A model generated the notes under the pieces. That model made no database searches and was not told where the DNA came from. It worked only from the letters and a program-made list of their open reading frames with translations. Of a DNA stretch of 64,000 nucleotides, positions 58,110 through 64,000 are shown piece after piece. Origin of the DNA: Gadus chalcogrammus (lineage: Eukaryota > Chordata > Actinopteri > Gadiformes > Gadidae); assembly GCF_026213295.1 (NCBI RefSeq), contig NC_079419.1, positions 21,207,180-21,271,179 on the forward strand, in the 5' to 3' direction. Within the stretch, counting starts at the first letter, position 1; the number at the start of each line of letters is the position of its first letter. The translations under genes were made by a program, and so were the position numbers.

Positions 58110-61100
58110 ATGGCAGATAACCAGGTATGCAAATTAACCTCATGGAACATAAGAGGCTTAGGCAGTTTGGTGAAAATAAAACAGGTAATGACTAGACTAA
58201 AACACTTGGGCTCTAGAATTATATTTCTACAGGAAACGCACCTAGTCCCCACTGAAGTCATCAGAATACGTAGAAGGTGGCAGGGGCAAGTGTTTGCTGC
58301 TAACTTCTCATCTCATGCTAGAGGAGTAGCTATCTTAATTCACAAATCTGTTCCAATTCAAATAATCTCAACTATTATGGACCCTGGGGGAAGATATATA
58401 GTTCTACACGGTAGTTTACTTGGAAATTACCTTAATTTAGTAAATGTCTACGGGCCAAATAAGGATGATCCTGATTTCTACAAGAATATTTTTCTAACAA
58501 TTTCAACCTTAAGGGGGGAAGTTATAATGGGGGGAGATTTCAATTGTGTTTTGAAACCAAATATGGACCGTGAGGGTGGTCAAGACTCATCTCATAGTCA
58601 TACAAGAAAGGTAATTCACCACTTCATGGCAGAGCTGGGGCTGTGTGATATATTTAGGAAACATAACCCAGATAAGAGAGAATTCTCATGTCATTCTACT
58701 ACATACAATACCTATTCCAGACTTGATTATTTTCTAATTTCTAACACCTCAGTATTCAAAATCAAGAGTTGTTATTACAATGGCATAATAATATCTGATC
58801 ATGCTGCAGTATCTTTGGAGCTTAAGGTTCATAAAGAATACAAAGGTCCTCCTAAATGGAGATTTGATAACAAATGGCTCCAAGATCCTCAGTTTGTACA
58901 GTTCCTTAATGCAAACATAGATGTGTTTTTCAAGCTCAACAAAAATGAAACGTCATCGCTAATCAGATGGGATGCCTTTAAGGCTTACATCAGAGGGCAA
59001 ATAATAAGCTATACCAGTTTTAAATCTAAAGAATTTAAAAAGAAACTGTTAGAAATTGAAAAAGAAATTAAAACACTAGAAGAGCTAATTGTAACTAATA
59101 AGACACCATCTATAGAGCAAAGATTAAACACACTTAGAGCCCAATATAATGAAATGTCAGTAAATAAGGCCTTAAACAATCTAAATAAATTAAAACAGCA
59201 ATTCTATGATCAGGGGGAAAAGGCAGGCAAATTACTTGCCTGGCGCATTAAAGCTATACAAAATGAGAGATCAATACATGAGATAGAAAAATCTAATGGA
59301 ACAATGACTTCAGACCCCAAAGAAATAAATGAAACATTTCAGAAATTCTATGAAACACTTTATAAATCTGAATTCTCCGCTGACAAAACATCTTTAAATG
59401 GCTTTCTTGATGCCCTGAACTTCCCTACTCTTTCTCAAGAAGACATGGAAATTCTGGAGAGACCATTAGAACTAGAGGAGTTTTATTGTGCCCTTATGTC
59501 TATGCAAAGTGGAAAAACTGCTGGCCCAGATTCGCTGCCCATTGAAATATATAAGACCTTCAAAGATATGTTGATACCCCAATTATTCACTATGCTTGAA
59601 GAAGCCTTCAGAATAGACTCCTTACCACCTTCCTTCTCTACAGCCCTCATCACTACAATATTGAAACCTGGCAAGCCACCTACTAAATGTGAATCTTACC
59701 GACCCATATCCCTACTAAACTCAGACACGAAACTAATTGCTAAAGTCATTGCACGGAGATTGGAGAAAGTCCTACCTAGTCTGATTCACGAAGATCAAAA
59801 TGGATTTGTAATAGGAAGACAAGCTTTTCACAATATTAGAAGAGTCTTAAATATTATCAATATAGAAGATGGATCCCCCGATGTGGCCCTACTCTCCCTG
59901 GACTGTGAGAAGGCCTTTGACAGGTTGGAATGGCCATATCTATTTGATATACTCCCTAGATTTGGTTTGGGACAAAATATTATTAAATGGGTTTCGTTAT
60001 TATACAATGGACCCACTGCAGCAGTCTTGACAAACTCCATGACATCCAAACCATTCAAACTTACCAGAGGAACACGCCAAGGATGTCCACTGTCGCCCCT
60101 TTTGTTTGTATTGTCCATAGAACCACTGGCCCTAACAATTAGATCACACCCTCTGATACGGGGAGTAACAATAGGAAGCTGTGAACACAGAATAAGCCTA
60201 TTTGCAGATGACATCATACTCTTTTTAAAAAATCTGACACAATCCCTTCCTGCCTTTCTTAACATAATAGCAACCTTTGGAAAAATCTCTGGCTACAAAG
60301 TCAACAAAACCAAGTCTAATATTATGTTCCTAAATGACAAAGAGAGAGATAATCCAATAGTAGGGAACGATTTTCATATTGCATCCAAGGGCTTTAAGTA
60401 CTTGGGGATACAGATCACCCCCAAAATTCAAGATATAATCTCAGAAAATGATAACCCAATTCTATCATCTACCAGTAATACTCTGAAGAGATGGTCAGAT
60501 CTTCCCATATCTCTGATTGGTCGTGTAAACATACTTAAAATGAATATCTTACCAAAATTCTTGTATCTTTTTCAATCTATCCCACTTAGCCCCCCACCTA
60601 CCCTATTTCCTAAACTGAAGGAATTAATGACTAATTTCATTTGGAATAACAGGCGCTCAAGACTTAGGATATCCTTACTTTATCTGCCATATGATAGAGG
60701 GGGCCTACAAGTGCCAAACTTTCTATGGTATTACTGGGCAGCCCAGATCAAGGCAATAATGCACTGGTTCTCAAATGAACCTAAAAATTCCTGGGTTGAA
60801 ATAGAAAATTACACCACATCCCCCTTGCCATTAAAATTATATTTATTTTCTGATTCATTAAAGAACCTGTTAAAGAACACACACAACCCCTTTGTTAAAA
60901 ACTCCATCATAGTCTGGCACAAAGTGCAATCACATTTAGGTATTGATTCAGACCTATCAGGGTTCACCCCAATATGGGGAAACCACCAATTCCCAGCAGG
61001 AAGAAACGACTCAGGGTTCAAATCATGGGCAATGAAAGGTATTAGTAAAATCAGGGACATGTATAATGCAGATAAGGTATTGTATAGTTTTGAGGAATTA

Positions 61101-61901
61101 CATGGTGCTTACAATATACCCAGGAACCACTTCTTCAAATATTTGCAAATTAGGAGTTTTATTTTGAAAAAATACAAACAACAGATAAACAAACCACCAC
61201 TGTCCAGTCTTGAAGAGGTTATACTAAATCATATGCACAGTCGTGGTCAGGTTTCGGTGACTTATAACTTAATTGTGGAAAACTCCAATGAATCTTCAAA
61301 TGACAAGAGAATGAAGTGGTCCAGTGACATGGATACAGAAATTTCTGAGGACGAATGGGAAAAGGTGTGTCACACAGCACAGACTCAAACTATAAACACC
61401 AGGTTTAAACTTATACAGTATAAATGGATTATGCGCACATATATAACTCCTTCCCTTTTGCACCGCTTCAATAACAATAACCCTGACCTCTGCATTAAGT
61501 GTGGTCTTGAAGAGGGCACACTTTATCACTGCCTGTGGACCTGCCCTAAAATAAGGGAATTTTGGGAAAAGGTAATAGAACGAATCTCTGACATAAACTC
61601 CACCAGATTGCCCGTCTGTCCTAAACTGTTCATTCTTGGACTTGTCCCAACAGACTTAAGGTTATCCATTACAGACAAAAAGATGGTATATATGTGCTCA
61701 CTACAAGCTAAATACTGTATTGCCACTTCATGGAAAGCTATGGAGGCACCCTCTGTCAATTTTTGGTTCAAGACCCTGTCCAATACTCTGGCCATGGAAA
61801 AAATGACTTATGCTAAAAGGGGGAAGCTACAGATTTTCTACAAAGTATGGAAACAATTTACAGACTTCTTGGAAAGTCAACAAGATGTACAAGATGTATA
61901 G
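58110..61901 (+). CDS. L1 ORF2 protein (endonuclease and reverse transcriptase)
   Basis: 1263 codons, open throughout. AP-type endonuclease at about 1-235: KLTSWNIRGLGS, IIFLQETHLVP, VIMGGDFNCVL, and the catalytic SDHAAVSL. Reverse transcriptase at about 480-760: SYRPISLLNSDTKLIAKVIA, HEDQNGFVIGRQ, LSLDCEKAFDRLEWPYLF, RGTRQGCPLSPLLFVLSIEP, and the active site ISLFADDIILFL. C-terminal Cys-rich motif CIKCGLEEGTLYHCLWTC. Catalytic residues of both enzymes are present, so the element may be retrotransposition-competent. Separated from ORF1 by 625 bp. Confidence 0.95.
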   Translation: MADNQVCKLTSWNIRGLGSLVKIKQVMTRLKHLGSRIIFLQETHLVPTEVIRIRRRWQGQVFAANFSSHARGVAILIHKSVPIQIISTIMDPGGRYIVLHGSLLGNYLNLVNVYGPNKDDPDFYKNIFLTISTLRGEVIMGGDFNCVLKPNMDREGGQDSSHSHTRKVIHHFMAELGLCDIFRKHNPDKREFSCHSTTYNTYSRLDYFLISNTSVFKIKSCYYNGIIISDHAAVSLELKVHKEYKGPPKWRFDNKWLQDPQFVQFLNANIDVFFKLNKNETSSLIRWDAFKAYIRGQIISYTSFKSKEFKKKLLEIEKEIKTLEELIVTNKTPSIEQRLNTLRAQYNEMSVNKALNNLNKLKQQFYDQGEKAGKLLAWRIKAIQNERSIHEIEKSNGTMTSDPKEINETFQKFYETLYKSEFSADKTSLNGFLDALNFPTLSQEDMEILERPLELEEFYCALMSMQSGKTAGPDSLPIEIYKTFKDMLIPQLFTMLEEAFRIDSLPPSFSTALITTILKPGKPPTKCESYRPISLLNSDTKLIAKVIARRLEKVLPSLIHEDQNGFVIGRQAFHNIRRVLNIINIEDGSPDVALLSLDCEKAFDRLEWPYLFDILPRFGLGQNIIKWVSLLYNGPTAAVLTNSMTSKPFKLTRGTRQGCPLSPLLFVLSIEPLALTIRSHPLIRGVTIGSCEHRISLFADDIILFLKNLTQSLPAFLNIIATFGKISGYKVNKTKSNIMFLNDKERDNPIVGNDFHIASKGFKYLGIQITPKIQDIISENDNPILSSTSNTLKRWSDLPISLIGRVNILKMNILPKFLYLFQSIPLSPPPTLFPKLKELMTNFIWNNRRSRLRISLLYLPYDRGGLQVPNFLWYYWAAQIKAIMHWFSNEPKNSWVEIENYTTSPLPLKLYLFSDSLKNLLKNTHNPFVKNSIIVWHKVQSHLGIDSDLSGFTPIWGNHQFPAGRNDSGFKSWAMKGISKIRDMYNADKVLYSFEELHGAYNIPRNHFFKYLQIRSFILKKYKQQINKPPLSSLEEVILNHMHSRGQVSVTYNLIVENSNESSNDKRMKWSSDMDTEISEDEWEKVCHTAQTQTINTRFKLIQYKWIMRTYITPSLLHRFNNNNPDLCIKCGLEEGTLYHCLWTCPKIREFWEKVIERISDINSTRLPVCPKLFILGLVPTDLRLSITDKKMVYMCSLQAKYCIATSWKAMEAPSVNFWFKTLSNTLAMEKMTYAKRGKLQIFYKVWKQFTDFLESQQDVQDV

Positions 61902-62151
61902 GCTGTATACTTTAACTTTCTGACAGTATAGTAAGAGGTTTTTTTTTATTTTTTTATTTTTTATTTTTTTTATTGTTTTTTTTTGTCTTTCTCTTTCTTT
62001 AATGTTGTTTTGTTTCTGTTGTTGTTGTTGTTTGTTGTTGATGTCTTTTATCCAAAAAGTATTTTCCTTCTATGTTGCTAAGCATATGTATTTTCATGTA
62101 TGTTGTTGTACAAGTTGGAAAATGTAATAAATAAAAATTCAAAAAAAAAAA
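61902..62151 (+). terminator. L1 3' UTR, polyadenylation signal and A-tail
   Basis: T-rich 3' UTR with TTG repeats, overlapping AATAAA signals at about 62126-62134, then 14-15 A's at 62141-62154 leading into the target duplication. Confidence 0.9.
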
Positions 62152-62166
62152 AAACATGTTCAGGAG

Positions 62167-62577
62167 TCTCAACCTGGTTTAAGGCAAAAAAGATCTTATC
62201 AAATGTCTAACATGTCTAACTAGAATTCACACATAACACAGTATTTTCAGCATGCATTGAAAATTAGCATTTCAGAATATATGACATAAAAATATGAAAC
62301 TCAAAAAATGATATTTCAAAAAATAAGTAAATAATAGAAATTAAAAACTAAAATTGTCAAGAAGCTTGCATGGATTTGGATAGCTCTGATTTATCGTCAT
62401 GTACTGGTATACTATATAACGTGGGGGGTTGGGGCACCGTAGTTGCTTCTGTTCGCAGCCACCATGCCCTGGAACCCATTAGTCCAAATGTCCATTTGTT
62501 CACACTGTCTGAAATGGTTGTGGTTCCCATGGTGAGGTCACCAGTTAAGAGAATAGGACCTCCTTCTGATGTCCGAT
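62167..62577 (-). other. ERV region between env and the L1 insertion
   Basis: Reads on the minus strand between the end of the env transmembrane frame and the L1. Two frames on opposite strands (62357-62608 minus; 62370-62759 plus) have no retroviral motif. Probably 3' untranslated ERV sequence. Confidence 0.5.
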
Positions 62578-62579
62578 TC

Positions 62580-63116
62580 TCACATTCCGGTCTCCTTTCT
62601 AGTGTCACTCCAATCTATCTCTCCAAAGAGCATCTTCTCCCACTCCCCCGACTCCTCTATGCCAGTCACCATGAGGGCCATCTCTTTAGAAAGCCTGGAT
62701 GCTATTACGGATCTGACTATGGGAATGCAGCAGCAGAAGATCAGACCCATCACTGTTAGTACTATTAAGAGCACTACTCCTATCTTTGCGAACATCATTC
62801 CCCACATACCAAACTTTGTTTCAAGCCATCCAAACATTCCCTGATCATGGCCTGCGTTTTCCTTTAACTCTTTTCTTAAACGTTTTAAATTGTTCATCGC
62901 AAGTGTAAATGATTAATCTGGGGCAGTATTATTTGGAATGAAGGTACAACACATTTCACCTATAAGATCACAAACTCCCCCCCTTTCTGCTAAAAGCCAA
63001 TCTAAAGCCTGTCTGTTCTGCCAAGCCACAGCTTTAAGAAGTATATATTCTCTCATATTTAATTTATACTTTCTGTTATAGCCCCATGCATTCCTGACGT
63101 TACTGTTAAACACCAT
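62580..63116 (-). pseudogene. ERV env, transmembrane subunit (broken)
   Basis: Minus-strand frame 63116-62913 contains the immunosuppressive-like heptad segment (WQNRQALDWLL) followed by the C-x6-CC motif (CDLIGEMCC) that marks gamma-type retroviral TM subunits. An in-frame TAA at about 62915-62913 interrupts it. The frame resumes to 62580 with a membrane-proximal region, a hydrophobic transmembrane helix (KIGVVLLIVLTVMGLIFCCC) and a cytoplasmic tail. Fusion-peptide sequence is not recognisable. Non-functional as it stands. Confidence 0.8.
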
Positions 63117-63496
63117 TTCATTGGATTAAATTGGATATTTACTTCACACCGATTCTTCCTATACACATGTTCATAATTCTGGCGGAAGGTTAATGCACAT
63201 AACGGTTGGTTATCCGACATAACAGTAAACACAAATTCATTAACTCGGTTCTGCGGTGGTATCTGAGCATATAGGACTATTTTCCCTTTCTTGTTGAATG
63301 TTCCAGAGTGAGCTGGGGCCGGGTTGTCCTGTGTTTCTCTCTGGCTTCTTTCAGTACCACCCCCTAATTCCTGGCCCTTCCAGGTTTGTTTTGTCCCCGT
63401 GGTTTCATCCTTCCTCGGGGTCTGTGCTTGTGCCAGCGAAATCTGGCACAACCCGTAAAGGATCAGAAACAGGCTCCCCGTTTTCAGCATCATCAT
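63059..63496 (-). pseudogene. ERV env, signal peptide and N-terminal surface subunit (truncated)
   Basis: Starts at the methionines near 63496 with a hydrophobic signal-peptide-like segment (LKTGSLFLILYGLCQISLAQ), overlapping the end of the integrase frame by about 90 bp as in gammaretroviruses. About 145 codons of surface-subunit-type sequence follow before the frame ends at 63059, where the TM frame takes over in another register. Gamma-type surface subunits are normally around 400 residues, so a large internal part is missing. Confidence 0.7.
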
Positions 63497-64000
63497 GCTG
63501 CTGTATCTCTTGGCTCGACTGGATCTGGTCCTGGGGCAGCTGGTCAGCCCCACGTGTGTCTGCGTCTGGCTCCTCCTCCTCACGATCGTCTCTGGCTTTG
63601 GGTTGAGCAGCTTTTGTGCAGTGGTTGAGATGATACCACGTGGCACTTCCTTCGACTTGGATGGCTGTTGGTGTTGCGCTGGTGACTTTGTATGGTCCTT
63701 CTCGCCTAGGCTCGTGGTCACCCGGCTCCACCCCCCTTGGTGGCTCCTTCTCCAACTCTGGAACTCTGCCTTTCTCTTGTTGAAAAATAAGCCTGTGTAT
63801 GCCAGTTAGTTGTCCCATATAACGTCTTAATTCAGTTTCCAATTGTTCTAATGGAGGTCCTTTATGAGGCCCTCGAATGACAGGTGAAGGCATGGGTCGA
63901 CCCGTAAACATTTCATGCGGGGTTAGATGCGTCGTTCTGTTAGTTTTCATGCGATAACTCATTAGTGTCAGTCGTAATGCATTAGTCCTTTAATTTAGTA
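63405..64000 (-). pseudogene. ERV pol, integrase C-terminal region (partial)
   Basis: Minus-strand frame from the window edge to 63405. It contains HLTPHEMFTGRPMPSP and, further on, GPYKVTSATPTAIQVEG then WYHLNHCTKA, the end of the integrase core and the C-terminal beta-barrel with the GPY/F motif of gamma/epsilon-type integrases, then an acidic tail. Upstream parts are outside the window; a stop codon appears in frame near 63988, so the copy may be frameshifted at the edge. Confidence 0.8.

Larger units (their letters stand above)
56417..62166 (+). mobile_element. Full-length L1 element with target-site duplication
   Basis: The 15-bp duplication AAACATGTTCAGGAG occurs at 56417-56431 and 62152-62166 (its first A's are ambiguous with the A-tail). 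Between them are a 5' UTR, ORF1, a 625-bp inter-ORF region, ORF2 and a 3' UTR ending in AATAAATAAA and a poly-A tail. Both ORFs are open, so it is structurally complete. It lies inside the ERV, between the env-side sequence and the 3' LTR, on the opposite strand. Confidence 0.95.

Overview
The window is eukaryotic and almost certainly from a ray-finned fish. Evidence: exon-intron genes with GT/AG splice sites, fish-type B30.2 (PRY-SPRY) and C-type lectin exons, a Tf1/sushi-type Ty3 chromovirus, teleost-type L1, Penelope-like, hAT, PIF/Harbinger and TTAA-target DNA elements, a tRNA-derived SINE with a V-core-like body, and an extreme density of dinucleotide microsatellites. That density together with repeated B30.2 tails fits a gadiform (cod-like) genome, but this last step is inference.

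Layout. 1-7258 is a satellite array of about 300-bp units, followed by a 100-N assembly gap. 7.4-13 kb is simple sequence (TG, GGA, C-rich, GA, a 0.6-kb ACGC tract) carrying one PIF/Harbinger MITE and one possible exon. 13.0-15.5 kb is a decayed hAT transposon with an expanded in-frame minisatellite. 15.5-24.6 kb is a mosaic of microsatellites, two Penelope-like (PLE) relics, a TTAA-target MITE, a BED-finger hAT fragment and a 1.85-kb TG...CA insertion whose empty site is preserved in a nearby duplicate. 25.0-26.3 kb is a 5'-truncated LINE on the minus strand.

Host genes occupy 26.9-36.6 kb, all on the minus strand: a B30.2 exon and a phase-compatible Ig exon (possibly one Ig-B30.2 gene), and a type II C-type lectin gene (cytoplasmic, transmembrane, stalk and three CTLD exons) whose first coding exon is duplicated upstream. 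A short putative first exon near 31.2 kb lies 100 bp from a canonical RFX X-box and downstream of a four-copy CCAAT/CRE repeat.

37-64 kb is dominated by mobile elements: a SINE, a MITE inside a 1.2-kb tandem duplication, a dead jockey-superfamily LINE split by an apparently intact Ty3/sushi element with identical LTRs (42214-47543), a telomere-like tract, and PLE sequences with a hammerhead-like motif, an ORF1 domain, an SGNH esterase-like domain and a Penelope reverse transcriptase. The last PLE is cut by a minus-strand endogenous retrovirus, itself cut by a complete L1 with both ORFs open. A solo LTR of the same retrovirus family lies at 49405-49924. The order of insertion is PLE first, then ERV, then L1.
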